64,000 nucleotides of DNA from Bacteroidales bacterium (GCA_029227175.1 JAQXZK010000012.1:35090-99089), one strand, 5' to 3'. Positions 9,933 through 19,953 are shown, counted from the first letter of the stretch. The notes: generated by a model from the letters alone, not told the origin. Translations and numbers: made by a program.

Positions 9933-10412
9933 TTAGATATAATCAAGCGGCTCTATTGCATTATTTTTTACGGCGTTTTCAAAATCAACATCATAAATAG
10001 TCTTGTCCAAAATCCAATTTAATACACCTATACCTAAAAGCACTAAAAAATATAGCAAAACAAGAAATCCTAAAAATCCGAGAATAGAGCCATCAAGATT
10101 TCCAAAATAATGGATTCCATACAAGATGGTAGATAAGGCTAATATAGAACTGTACAATATCGTTTTAGTTCTTTTTTTACGTTTATAGCATTTAGCGCAA
10201 AATCTCACTTTATAGTAAGAATCTTGATAGGTGCGAGTGACTATTCGACCACTAATTTTTGTACTAACATGTTTAGACGATGCTAAAATTTTCTCAACCT
10301 TAGCATCTGTTATATTATGTTCTTTGCCACAATAAGGACATATAAATGTTGTAGGAGGTAATTTGATGTTGGCAAAAGCCTCGGATAATCTTGACAAACT
10401 TTCCAAATCCAT
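9933..10412 (-). CDS. Zinc-ribbon membrane protein (cargo gene 1)
   Basis: 159 aa; CPYCGK...CAKC followed by two hydrophobic segments. Own -7 box TAATTTTG (reverse of CAAAATTA at 10431-10438). Confidence 0.7.
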   Translation of the reverse strand: MDLESLSRLSEAFANIKLPPTTFICPYCGKEHNITDAKVEKILASSKHVSTKISGRIVTRTYQDSYYKVRFCAKCYKRKKRTKTILYSSILALSTILYGIHYFGNLDGSILGFLGFLVLLYFLVLLGIGVLNWILDKTIYDVDFENAVKNNAIEPLDYI

Positions 10413-10485
10413 AATACTTAATTTATTTGCAAAATTACAAAAAATCCGTGATACGGCATACCATTATCACGGACTTTATTTTGAT

Positions 10486-11077
10486 TTACAGCCTAATACC
10501 TTTATCTTGTTTCCTTGTAGGTACTCCCAATGCTTTCATAAACTCGTCTTTCTTTCGTCTGAACCAACTGACATGCGAAACACCATCTATCTTGAAATCA
10601 AACTTTCCTTCTGTGTCCTGTTTGATGGAGCAAACAGCACCATCTGTCCTAAAGTATTGGTTAAACTCACGTGAATACAATTCGCCTTTAATGGGAACAT
10701 CCTTGAAAGTGCATAGTTTTCTAATAACGGCATCGCCAAAGTTCAGCGTATCACGCAAGAACTTAATTGTCGGCATCAGCTTTTCCACATGGGGGAAGTA
10801 ACGTTTGACAAAATCCACAAATTCGGACAGCTTGCTGTTCTGCTGCTCATAAGCGGTTTTTATCTCCTGTATCTGCTTGGTTTGTTGCTGTTCCCTCTGT
10901 CGGGCTTCTTCTTCAAGTTCAAGGATGCGGTCTTGCAAATCATCGTTTCTGCGCTCCAATGCTTTCATTTTTCCGCCCCCGAAAAAAAACCGACACTTTC
11001 AGCTATGTTGGTCGCTGCGGTCGTGGCTGCGCCTTTCAGTTTCTCGGTCTGTACCTCTTTCTTGGCTCGTTTGAGTT
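10486..11077 (-). pseudogene. Truncated, frameshifted C-terminal part of a MobV/Pre-type relaxase
   Basis: RYFPHVEKLMPTIKFLRDTLNFGDAVIRKLCTFKDVPIKGELYSREFNQYF...VSWFRRKKDEFMKALG resembles Bacteroides mobilization protein C-termini. The upstream coiled coil ELKRAKKEVQTEKLKGAATTAATNIAESVGFF is offset by one base at an 8-A run. N-terminal catalytic domain absent. Confidence 0.7.
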
Positions 11078-11278
11078 CCTGCTCGGCTCGCTACTCGCCA
11101 CAGCGTCCTTGTTCATCTTCCTCACACACACGGTGCCACTCTGCAAACGAAGGTTTGCACAAACAGACTGCTAAACCCGAATCGAGCCATTTTAGAATTG
11201 GACGAAATCCAAGCAGGCTTGGACAGCAGTTTTTTCGGGCACAGATCATGATTAGTTCAAAGTTTTTACCTATTTTTG
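11076..11278 (+). repeat. Right copy of the ~203 bp direct repeat
   Basis: See 7900-8102. Ends at the metF -7 box TATTTTTG. Confidence 0.95.
11271..11278 (+). promoter_or_regulatory. -7 box of metF
   Basis: TATTTTTG matches TAnnTTTG, 37 bp before ATG. Confidence 0.6.
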
Positions 11279-11314
11279 TGCGATTAGTGTGTATTGAACT
11301 AAATTATTCACCCC

Positions 11315-12268
11315 ATGACTATTGTCGACCTCATCCATAAACAAGAGAAGACAGCCTTCTCCTTCGAAATACTCCCTCCACTGAAAGGAACCGGTATCGG
11401 CAAAGTGTACGAAACCATTGACGCCCTCAGGGAATTTGACCCGCAATATATAAACATCACCACCCATCGCAGCGAATACGTCTACAAAGACCTGGGCAAC
11501 GGACTCTTCCAGCGCAACCGACTAAGAAGACGTCCCGGTACCGTAGCGGTAGCTGCCGCCATCCATAACAAATACGGAATCAAAGTGGTGCCACACGTAT
11601 TGTGCAGCGGATATACCCGCGAAGAAACAGAATACACGCTGCTCGACCTGCAGTTTCTCGGTATCACCGACCTGCTTGTCCTGCGTGGAGACAAAGCCAA
11701 GCACGAAGCAACCTTCACGCCGGAAGAAGGCGGAAACGCACATGCCGTAGACCTGGAATGGCAGATACAGAACTTCAACAAAGGTATCTTTGTCGACGGC
11801 TCCGAGATGAAAGTGCCGGCACAGCCCTTCAGTTACGGCGTAGCCTGCTATCCCGAAAAACACGAAGAGGCACCCAACATGGAAACGGACATCTACTGGC
11901 TGAAGAAAAAAGTAGAAGCCGGTGCAGAATACGCAGTGACACAACTCTTCTTCGACAACAAGAAATACTTCGACTTCGTGGAACGTGCACGCCAGGAAGG
12001 CATTACCGTACCCATCATTCCGGGAATCAAACCCTTCAAGAGACTCTCACACCTGACAGTCCTGCCCAAGACATTCAAGATAGACCTGCCCGAGGCACTC
12101 GCCAGCGAAGCAATGAAGTGCAAGACAGACGCCGACTGTGCCCAACTGGGCATCGAATGGTGCAAGACCCAATGCAAGGAACTCATCGCACACGGAGTAC
12201 CAAGCATTCACTTCTATAGCGTCGGAGCCACAGACTCCATCAAGGCCGTGGCCAAAGACATCTACTAA
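11315..12268 (+). CDS. metF: Methylenetetrahydrofolate reductase
   Basis: 317 aa; FSFEILPPLKG, NITTHRSEYVYKD, LVLRGDKAKHE, VTQLFFDNKKYFDFV. Confidence 0.93.
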   Translation: MTIVDLIHKQEKTAFSFEILPPLKGTGIGKVYETIDALREFDPQYINITTHRSEYVYKDLGNGLFQRNRLRRRPGTVAVAAAIHNKYGIKVVPHVLCSGYTREETEYTLLDLQFLGITDLLVLRGDKAKHEATFTPEEGGNAHAVDLEWQIQNFNKGIFVDGSEMKVPAQPFSYGVACYPEKHEEAPNMETDIYWLKKKVEAGAEYAVTQLFFDNKKYFDFVERARQEGITVPIIPGIKPFKRLSHLTVLPKTFKIDLPEALASEAMKCKTDADCAQLGIEWCKTQCKELIAHGVPSIHFYSVGATDSIKAVAKDIY

Positions 12269-12307
12269 TAAAAAACAGCACAAACAAACCAACAGGAAAG
12301 GAAGACA

Positions 12308-13444
12308 GTGTACACGTTCAAGGACGTCATAGGACAAGAAGCCATCAAGCAGAAACTGATGGAAGACGTGGCCGAGGGGCGCATTGCCCACGCCATACTC
12401 CTTGCCGGACCGGAAGGAAGCGGCAAACTGCCGCTGGCCATCGCCTACGCACACTATCTGACCTGCAAACACCGGAGCAACGACGCCTGCGGGAACTGCC
12501 CCTCATGCAAGCAATGGGAGAGCCTGCAGCAACCCGACATACACTTTGTGTACCCCATCTGCAAAAAGAAAGGAACACCGGCCGGCAAGACTCCAGAGTG
12601 CTCGGAATACATTGGAAACTGGCGCAACCTGCTGAAAGGAGGTTCCTACGTCAGCTTCTCAGACTGGCAACAGGAACTCAACTCGGAAAACGCCCAGCTG
12701 ACCATCTACGAGCGTGAAGCAGCCGTACTCCTGCGCAAGGCAAGTCTCCGAGCCGCACCCGGATGCTACAAAATCTGCCTCATCTGGATGCCCGAACGCA
12801 TGAACGAAGTCTGTGCAAACAAAATCCTGAAGCTGCTGGAAGAACCGCCTCTGCAGACCGTCTTCATCCTCGTAAGCGAACATCCTGAACGCCTCTTGGC
12901 AACAATCACCAGCCGCACCCAACGCATCAACGTACCAAGACTGAAAGACAGCGAGATAGCGGCTGCCCTGAGAGAAAAATACGGCATCGGCGAGGCTGAC
13001 AGCAACCGCATTGCACACCTCTCAAACGGCAACATGCTGAAGGCCATGGAACAACTGTCGACCAACAAGGAAACCGACGAATTTCTACAACTCTTCATGA
13101 GACTCATGAGAAGTTCGTACGCCCGCAAAATACGCGACATGAAAACATGGAGCGAGGAAGTAGCAGCCATGGGACGCGAACGACAGAAACACTTCCTCGA
13201 ATACTGCCAGCACATGATACGCGAGAACTTCATCTACAACTTCCACCGGGCAGAAATGAACTACATGACCACGGAAGAAGAACAGTTCTCGGCACGCTTC
13301 TCCCCCTTCGTCAACGAAAGAAACGTCATAGGCATCATGGAAGAAATGGCGAAAGCGCAAACCCATGTAGAGGGAAACGTAAATGCCAAAATCATCTTCT
13401 TTGACTTCGCCCTGAAAATGATTGTGCTACTCAAACAACCCTAA
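12308..13444 (+). CDS. holB: DNA polymerase III subunit delta'
   Basis: GTG start; DVIGQEAIKQKL, AILLAGPEGSGKLPLA, Cys4 zinc module CKHRSNDACGNCPSC, LLEEPPLQTVFILVSE. Confidence 0.85.
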   Translation: MYTFKDVIGQEAIKQKLMEDVAEGRIAHAILLAGPEGSGKLPLAIAYAHYLTCKHRSNDACGNCPSCKQWESLQQPDIHFVYPICKKKGTPAGKTPECSEYIGNWRNLLKGGSYVSFSDWQQELNSENAQLTIYEREAAVLLRKASLRAAPGCYKICLIWMPERMNEVCANKILKLLEEPPLQTVFILVSEHPERLLATITSRTQRINVPRLKDSEIAAALREKYGIGEADSNRIAHLSNGNMLKAMEQLSTNKETDEFLQLFMRLMRSSYARKIRDMKTWSEEVAAMGRERQKHFLEYCQHMIRENFIYNFHRAEMNYMTTEEEQFSARFSPFVNERNVIGIMEEMAKAQTHVEGNVNAKIIFFDFALKMIVLLKQP

Positions 13445-13487
13445 GAAAAACAAACTCAAAAAAACATCCGAAAGGAAAACAGACTAT

Positions 13488-14825
13488 ATGGAATACTCAT
13501 TCAAACTACATAACGGAAGCGGATGCCTCTGCCGAAAAGGATGCGGCAGACAAGACAAGCAACTGAACACCTACGACTGGCTGGCCGACGTACCGGGTAA
13601 CGAAAAGGAAAGCGACCTCGTCGAGGTGCAATTCAAAAACACCCGCAAAGGCTATTTCAAAAACAGCTACAACCTGACACTCAACAAAGGAGACATCGTC
13701 GCGGTAGAGGCAACACCCGGCCACGACATAGGCGTCGTTACACTGACCGGAGGATTGGTCCCCCTGCAAATCAAAAAAACCAACCTGAAACCAGACACGG
13801 AGTTTAAGCGCATCTACCGCATTGCCAAACCCATCGACCTGGAAAAGTACGAAGAAGCCAAGGCACGCGAACACAAAACAATGATTCGCTCGCGCCAGAT
13901 AGCTAAAGACCTGAACCTGGAGATGAAAATCGGCGACGTAGAGTTTCAAGGAGACGGTAACAAGGCCATCTTCTACTACATCGCCGAAGGACGCGTAGAC
14001 TTCAGACAACTCATCAAGGTACTGGCAGAAGAATTTCACGTAAGAATTGAAATGAAACAAATCGGTGCCCGACAGGAAGCCGGACGCATCGGAGGAATCG
14101 GGCCATGCGGCAGAGAACTCTGCTGCGCGACATGGATGACCTCATTCGTCTCCGTATCCACCTCAGCGGCAAGACTTCAGGACATCTCGCCCAACCCCCA
14201 GAAACTGGCCGGACAATGCGCCAAACTGAAGTGTTGCATGAACTACGAAGTAAACTGCTATGTCGAAGCACAGAAACAACTCCCCTCCCGAGAAATCACA
14301 CTGGAGACTAAAGACGGAGAGTTCTACTACTTCAAGGCCGACATCTTAGCCAACCTCATCACCTACTCGACAGACAAGAGCATCCCGGCCAACCTGGTCA
14401 CCATCACCGGCAAGAGGGCCTTTGAAATAATCAGCCTGAACAAAAAAGGCATCAAGCCAGACTCCTTGGAAGAGAACGGAAGCGAACAGAACGACCGCTC
14501 ATCCAACGACCTGGTTGAACAGGAAAGCCTGACCCGATTTGACAAGAGCAAGAAAAAGAAAAAAAAGAATCGCTCACAAGAACCCAAAGAAAAGAAGAAC
14601 GAAGAAGGCAAACAGCAACAACAGACCGAACCAAAAGACAACGTACAGCAACAGCCCAACCAACAAGAAGCTCCCGAGCAACAAAAAGGTGAAAAACAGC
14701 GCGAAGGCGAGCCAAGACGAAACAACGAACGTCGCAGGCACAACCCACGCAACGGCAATCGCCCAGGCAACCGAGACAGGAGAAATAACCCTCCACAGCC
14801 TCAACAACAACCCCAAGGAGAATGA
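13488..14825 (+). CDS. PSP1 domain (RicT/YaaT-like) protein with long Gln/Lys/Asn-rich tail
   Basis: GRIGGIGPCGRELCCATWM and NPQKLAGQCAKLKCCMNYE signatures; start at MEYSFKLHNGSG. Confidence 0.87.
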   Translation: MEYSFKLHNGSGCLCRKGCGRQDKQLNTYDWLADVPGNEKESDLVEVQFKNTRKGYFKNSYNLTLNKGDIVAVEATPGHDIGVVTLTGGLVPLQIKKTNLKPDTEFKRIYRIAKPIDLEKYEEAKAREHKTMIRSRQIAKDLNLEMKIGDVEFQGDGNKAIFYYIAEGRVDFRQLIKVLAEEFHVRIEMKQIGARQEAGRIGGIGPCGRELCCATWMTSFVSVSTSAARLQDISPNPQKLAGQCAKLKCCMNYEVNCYVEAQKQLPSREITLETKDGEFYYFKADILANLITYSTDKSIPANLVTITGKRAFEIISLNKKGIKPDSLEENGSEQNDRSSNDLVEQESLTRFDKSKKKKKKNRSQEPKEKKNEEGKQQQQTEPKDNVQQQPNQQEAPEQQKGEKQREGEPRRNNERRRHNPRNGNRPGNRDRRNNPPQPQQQPQGE

Positions 14826-15340
14826 GACATCTACTCTCATTGCTGATTGCCCTCGCCTGTAGTTTGTCGGCCTGCCACGAAAACGTTCCCAAAACCATCT
14901 ACCACCAAAGCCGAGTCCTTCCCCCACAGGGATGGACTCGGGAAGATGCGCTCTCCTTCGAAGTGACAATCCAGGACTCGACCCAGCAAGCCTACGACAT
15001 CGCGGTGGAATGGCGTCTGGAAGATAATTACGTCTTCAGTGACATCAACCTGCTGTTCGAGGCAGATATAGACAGTACAGGGAAACAAGATACCCTGACC
15101 GTACACACGCACGTGCTCGACCAGCACAACGTCTGGAAAGGCAAGAAAGGCTCCAGCGGACTGCACCAACAAAGGATGTTTCTAAAGACTATACACTTCC
15201 CCCAAACAGGTACATACACCCTAAGAATCAGACAGCAGATGACTCACGACAAACCTCTGAAAGGTATTCACGACGTAGGGATTATTGTCAGTTACCCCGA
15301 CGACCGGCATCCAGACGCAGGAAAACAAACAGTAAAATAG
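14822..15340 (+). CDS. gldH: Gliding motility lipoprotein GldH
   Basis: Lipoprotein signal MRHLLSLLIALACSLSAC; 172 aa; ATGA overlap with preceding gene. Confidence 0.82.
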   Translation: MRHLLSLLIALACSLSACHENVPKTIYHQSRVLPPQGWTREDALSFEVTIQDSTQQAYDIAVEWRLEDNYVFSDINLLFEADIDSTGKQDTLTVHTHVLDQHNVWKGKKGSSGLHQQRMFLKTIHFPQTGTYTLRIRQQMTHDKPLKGIHDVGIIVSYPDDRHPDAGKQTVK

Positions 15341-16739
15341 AGAAGCCCCACAGCGAAGAACCTCCGTAACTGAAAAAAGGCAACGGAATACCAATCACCG
15401 GCGTAAGTCCCAACACCATGCCTACATTGATGAACAAGTGGAAGAGAAACACACTTAAGGTACAATACCCATAGACACGAGCAAAAGTAGTATCCTGACG
15501 TTCAGACAAATAAATGAGTCGCAGGATAAGTGCGAGGAAAAGCACCAGCACCACTGAAGAACCGACAAAGCCCTGTTCCTCGCCAATCGTACAAAAGATA
15601 AAGTCGGTATCTTGCTCGGGCACATACTTCAGCTTGGTCTGCGTTCCACGCAAAAATCCCTTACCCACCAGTCCTCCGGAGCCGATGGCTATCTTGGACT
15701 GATTGACATTATACCCGGCACCAGCCAGGTCATCCTCCATACCAAGTACGACCTTGATGCGCACCTGTTGGTGCGGCTCCAGGATGTCGGTAAAAACATA
15801 GTTGCAGGAAAACAGAAAAGCGACAGAGCAGAGCGTAAAAAGAGCGATGAAAAAATACTGGATTTTACGTAAGTCTATGGCACAATAAATCAGATAAAGG
15901 GCAAGCGACAAACACAGGAACAGACATACCCCGACAAGATTGAACGGATACAGCCACAGAGAGAAGCACAAGGAAGGAAGCAGAACCGCAGCACCCACAG
16001 AGATGAGGCGTCGCACCTGGTCCACACGCTTTAAGTAGACATAAATCATGCCCACCGAAAAGAGCATGACAAGAATCAGTACCAGGAAAGGACCGACAGG
16101 CGTAACCTGCCCTTCCTCAAGCATCACCTCTCCATAACGGAGGCCTACGACAAAATATACCACGGCAGCAATGCCCGAAAAGATGACAGCACCCGACATT
16201 CCCTCCCGATAAAGCATCAGGAAGAACGCAAAATAAGCCAACGCCGAACCGGTCTCTCGCTGGGCGATAATCAGCAGCATGGGCAGAAATATAATGACCA
16301 ATGCCCCCAAAAAATTGGACATCTTCGCGAGCGTGAAGTTATAAGAGCCGATGAACCGGGCCAAAGCCAGTGCTGTCGCAAACTTGGCAAACTCGGCAGG
16401 CTGTAGGCTGACTGGGCCAAAGACCAGCCACGAGTGGGAACCCTTGATGTCCTTGGCAACAAAGATGGTGACGACCAGCAATGCTAACATTCCTATATAT
16501 ATGATATAAGAAAAGACCTCATACAGACCATCATCCAGCATCAGCAACACAAAGCCAAGACCGAAGGAACAAAGAATCCACACCATCTGCTTGCCGGCAC
16601 GCGTCGAGAAGTCCAGAAAATCGCGGTCGCTATAATCATAACTCGCGCCACAGACACTGAACCACCCGAAAATGACCAGCAACAGATAGATGCCCACCGT
16701 AATCCAGTCAATAGATTTCAACAAACTATCTCGTCTCAT
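15288..16739 (-). CDS. rodA: Rod shape-determining protein RodA (SEDS family)
   Basis: Ten-TM SEDS protein; GSHSWLVFGPVSLQPAEFAKFA, RETGSALAYFAFF, GIPLPFFSYGGSS. Start at MRRDSLLKSIDW. Confidence 0.93.
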   Translation of the reverse strand: MRRDSLLKSIDWITVGIYLLLVIFGWFSVCGASYDYSDRDFLDFSTRAGKQMVWILCSFGLGFVLLMLDDGLYEVFSYIIYIGMLALLVVTIFVAKDIKGSHSWLVFGPVSLQPAEFAKFATALALARFIGSYNFTLAKMSNFLGALVIIFLPMLLIIAQRETGSALAYFAFFLMLYREGMSGAVIFSGIAAVVYFVVGLRYGEVMLEEGQVTPVGPFLVLILVMLFSVGMIYVYLKRVDQVRRLISVGAAVLLPSLCFSLWLYPFNLVGVCLFLCLSLALYLIYCAIDLRKIQYFFIALFTLCSVAFLFSCNYVFTDILEPHQQVRIKVVLGMEDDLAGAGYNVNQSKIAIGSGGLVGKGFLRGTQTKLKYVPEQDTDFIFCTIGEEQGFVGSSVVLVLFLALILRLIYLSERQDTTFARVYGYCTLSVFLFHLFINVGMVLGLTPVIGIPLPFFSYGGSSLWGFSILLFVFLRLDAGRRGN

Positions 16740-18582
16740 CGCTATAATAAATTTCACGATTACTGAATTCCTCGGCCAATATCTCATTCGTTGGCGACAA
16801 CTTCCCGTTCAGGAACTGGTCCATCATCAATGCACCAATAGGCACACCATACACCGCGCCAAAACCGCCATTCTCCACATAAACAGCAACGGCAATCTTG
16901 GGGTCGTCCATAGGAGCAAAGCCCATAAAGACAGAATGGTCCTTTCCACGGTTCTGCGCCGTTCCTGTCTTGCCGCAGGCAGGAATTCCCGGCAAGATAC
17001 TATTCACCCACCGGCAAGTTCCACCCGTTACAGCAGCACGCATTCCCTGAACCACTGCCTCGTAATGGCTTCGCGCGATGGTCGGGTAACGCGGTGTCAC
17101 ATATAGGCTGTCAATACGGTTGTCTTCGATTTCCTTCACGACATGAGGAGTAATAAAAGAGCCCCTATTCGCTATGGTCGCACAGAGATTGGCTATCTGC
17201 AACGGAGTTGCAAGGATTTCTCCCTGCCCGATGGAGATGGAAATAACCGTCAAGCCATTCCACGAACCACGGTAAGCCTTGTCATAATAACCCGCATTAG
17301 GAATAAAACCACGCCCCTCTCCCGGGATGTCCACACCCAGTTTATAACCAAAGCCCTGAGAAACCATGTGGTCTTTCCAGACAGTGATGGCCTGTTGGGA
17401 AGAGCCGTACTTCTTGTCACCAAACATCTTGAATAAACCCCAGCAGAAGTAACTGTTGCAAGATGTTGCCAAAGCAGGAACCAACGGAAGGGGTGACGGA
17501 TGTCCGTGACAACCCACATGAAGTCCTTTGAAAGAAAAGCCATGACTGCAGGGATAAGCCGGAGACAGAACATCGATAATATCCTCTTCAAGGAAGGTAA
17601 GTGCTTGAGCCGGTTTAAACGTCGAACCGGGAGGATAGTTCCCCATAATAGCCCGGTTCAACAACGGTTTCCGATGGTCAAGCGTCAATTCACGATGACT
17701 TTTGCCTCGCTGCCGGCCAATCATAAGATGAGGGTCAAATGTAGGAGACGAGACCATGGCCAATATCTCTCCGGTCTTGGGCTCTATGGCTACAATCGCT
17801 CCAATCTTATGCTGCATCAACCGTTCGCCTAACATCTGCAGATCTATATCTATGCCCAGCGTCAGATTCTTTCCCGGTATGGCCGGACGATCGTGAGTCC
17901 CGTCCATGTAATGTCCCTGAATACGGCCGTGAGCATCACGCAGCAATACCTCGACACCTTTCTCTCCCCGCAAGTATTTCTCGTAACTCTTCTCTATACC
18001 CTGTCGACCGGCATAGTCTCCACGCGTGTAATAGTCGTCATTTTCTATGTCATACACAGAGACCTCACCGATATCGCCCAATACGTGTGCGGCAGCATTG
18101 TAGGTGTACTGCCTAATCGTTCTTCGCTGGACATAAAAACCGGGGAACTTGAATAATTTCTCCTGAAAAACGCCACACTCTCCGGCTGACAACTGGGTCA
18201 TGAATACCTGATGAGTATACCTTGAGTAACCTGGATTCAACCTTCGGTTAGACACATCACGCATTTTCCGTTCGAACTGCCCTCGGGTAATGCCCAGTGT
18301 CTGACAGAAGTCAAGTGTGTCCAAGTCTTTTACCTCTCGGGGGACAAAGGTAATATCATAAGCCGGCTGATTGAAGACAAGCAACTTACCGTTTCTATCA
18401 TAGATGGCTCCGCGAGAGGGGAACTGCACCTTATTGAGGAATGCATTGTTAGCTGCATTCCGCTTGTAATCATCAGTCATCAACTGCAACTGTGCCAGAC
18501 GTGCAATATAAATAAGCACAATCATCAAGGTACAAACCCCTATTACCCATTTTCTTCCTTCGTAGGTATAATCCTTAGGCAT
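16726..18582 (-). CDS. mrdA: Penicillin-binding protein 2
   Basis: 618 aa; YPPGSTFKPAQAL (SxxK), KTGTAQN, RGAIYDRNGKLL. Confidence 0.94.
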   Translation of the reverse strand: MPKDYTYEGRKWVIGVCTLMIVLIYIARLAQLQLMTDDYKRNAANNAFLNKVQFPSRGAIYDRNGKLLVFNQPAYDITFVPREVKDLDTLDFCQTLGITRGQFERKMRDVSNRRLNPGYSRYTHQVFMTQLSAGECGVFQEKLFKFPGFYVQRRTIRQYTYNAAAHVLGDIGEVSVYDIENDDYYTRGDYAGRQGIEKSYEKYLRGEKGVEVLLRDAHGRIQGHYMDGTHDRPAIPGKNLTLGIDIDLQMLGERLMQHKIGAIVAIEPKTGEILAMVSSPTFDPHLMIGRQRGKSHRELTLDHRKPLLNRAIMGNYPPGSTFKPAQALTFLEEDIIDVLSPAYPCSHGFSFKGLHVGCHGHPSPLPLVPALATSCNSYFCWGLFKMFGDKKYGSSQQAITVWKDHMVSQGFGYKLGVDIPGEGRGFIPNAGYYDKAYRGSWNGLTVISISIGQGEILATPLQIANLCATIANRGSFITPHVVKEIEDNRIDSLYVTPRYPTIARSHYEAVVQGMRAAVTGGTCRWVNSILPGIPACGKTGTAQNRGKDHSVFMGFAPMDDPKIAVAVYVENGGFGAVYGVPIGALMMDQFLNGKLSPTNEILAEEFSNREIYYSDETR

Positions 18583-18603
18583 AAATCTCTCCCCCTACTG
18601 TCC

Positions 18604-19104
18604 TTAACTCTTGCGAAATCCTTCCAAAGCAAACACAAGCAATGACGTGAGCAATGTACTACATACAATCTTAGTGAGAATCAGGCCCAAATGAACCAAA
18701 GAGAAATACTCCAGACAAACCACAAGCACCGCATGAATCAATAGCATACACATGACATATCGGATAAAAGACGCAATACCCATCACCCGGAAAGAGGGCG
18801 TGAAAGAACCCTGCATATCACGTGTCATGAAAAGCGACAACAGAGAAGGACGTACCATGGCGACAAAGACAGATGCAGCAGCATTGACACCCGGAACATC
18901 GAGAAACATATCGACAAGTAAACCCATGACAAATGCCCACAACAATAACTGATTGCGACCCACCGCTGTGTCCTGCTTCAGAATGAAGTATACATAGAAG
19001 AAGGGGGTGGCAAAACCTCCAAGGTGTATTTGGTTCAATAACAGCACCTGAAAGAGTAACAACCCCACGAACCACAACAGTTTCCTCACTATATCAGGCA
19101 TCAT
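18604..19104 (-). CDS. mreD: Rod shape-determining protein MreD
   Basis: Small hydrophobic protein in the mre operon. Confidence 0.85.
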   Translation of the reverse strand: MMPDIVRKLLWFVGLLLFQVLLLNQIHLGGFATPFFYVYFILKQDTAVGRNQLLLWAFVMGLLVDMFLDVPGVNAAASVFVAMVRPSLLSLFMTRDMQGSFTPSFRVMGIASFIRYVMCMLLIHAVLVVCLEYFSLVHLGLILTKIVCSTLLTSLLVFALEGFRKS

Positions 19105-19116
19105 AATACTACCTTC

Positions 19117-19953
19117 CTATATCTTTTTCTCAAGTTCATTTTGTTCCATCCGTTCTTTCCGCTCGATAACTCTCACACTTCCAATCTTTCCAAAATCTGT
19201 CGACAAACGAACCTTTAGTAGATAGGAAAGACCATCATGAGAGTCAGAGACAGACTCAACGCGCCCAATCATGATTCCCTCCGGAAAGACGGCAGAGTAA
19301 CCGCTTGTTACTACCGTATCGCCTATATTAAAGTCTACATGACGAGGCAGGTCCTTCAGATAGGCATAACGGGAATCTCCCTGGTCCCATCTCATATAGC
19401 CAAAGTACTCACTCCCCGCAATCTTGCAGCTGACAGCACTCTTGGAGTTTAAAAGTGAGATGACCAAAGCATAGTGCGCTGACGTCTTATAAACAATACC
19501 CACAACCCCCTTTGCATCGATTACGCCCATCTCCGGACGAATACCGTCGGCAGAGCCTTTATCAAGCGTAATGTAATTATCTGCCTGATTGATGCTGTTC
19601 TTAACAACATTCGCCTTCCGTATAATCATTTTCGCGGAGTCGACCCTGTCCAGGCTTTCCAGCTCTGTCTCATCCGCCTGCTTCTCTGACAGTTGTCTCT
19701 TAAGAAAAGCAACCTGCCGTTCCAGTTGGGTATTCCTGTCCAACAGACTTTCATTGACAGTGCGCAACTGAAAATAAGAGTTGGCAATGCCTATCTCTTC
19801 ATAAATCTTTCCCATAACAGCATTGGAGGAAGTAAAGAAAACGCCCTGCTGATAGTTATTATAGCGAAACAATAAAACAAAACTGGTTACCTCCAACAAT
19901 AGAAAGAGGAACCAGTAATTGTATTTTATGAAGAAATTTATAAGATTTCTCAT
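19117..19953 (-). CDS. mreC: Rod shape-determining protein MreC
   Basis: N-terminal TM plus coiled coil plus GVVGIVYKTSAHYALVISLLNSKSAVSCKI. Confidence 0.92.
   Translation of the reverse strand: MRNLINFFIKYNYWFLFLLLEVTSFVLLFRYNNYQQGVFFTSSNAVMGKIYEEIGIANSYFQLRTVNESLLDRNTQLERQVAFLKRQLSEKQADETELESLDRVDSAKMIIRKANVVKNSINQADNYITLDKGSADGIRPEMGVIDAKGVVGIVYKTSAHYALVISLLNSKSAVSCKIAGSEYFGYMRWDQGDSRYAYLKDLPRHVDFNIGDTVVTSGYSAVFPEGIMIGRVESVSDSHDGLSYLLKVRLSTDFGKIGSVRVIERKERMEQNELEKKI

Larger units (their letters stand above)
8103..11075. mobile_element. AT-rich inserted element, probably a remnant of a mobilizable plasmid or element
   Basis: Lies between the direct repeats, is visibly AT-richer than both flanks, and contains a truncated MobV-like relaxase plus three cargo ORFs on the minus strand. 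Confidence 0.75.

Noticed and set aside
10789-11340. 183-aa plus-strand ORF across the right repeat
   Set aside because: Antisense to the relaxase remnant, then running into the duplicated MFS segment; a junction artefact, not a gene.
11602-12219. 205-aa ORF inside metF
   Set aside because: Alternative-frame shadow of metF.
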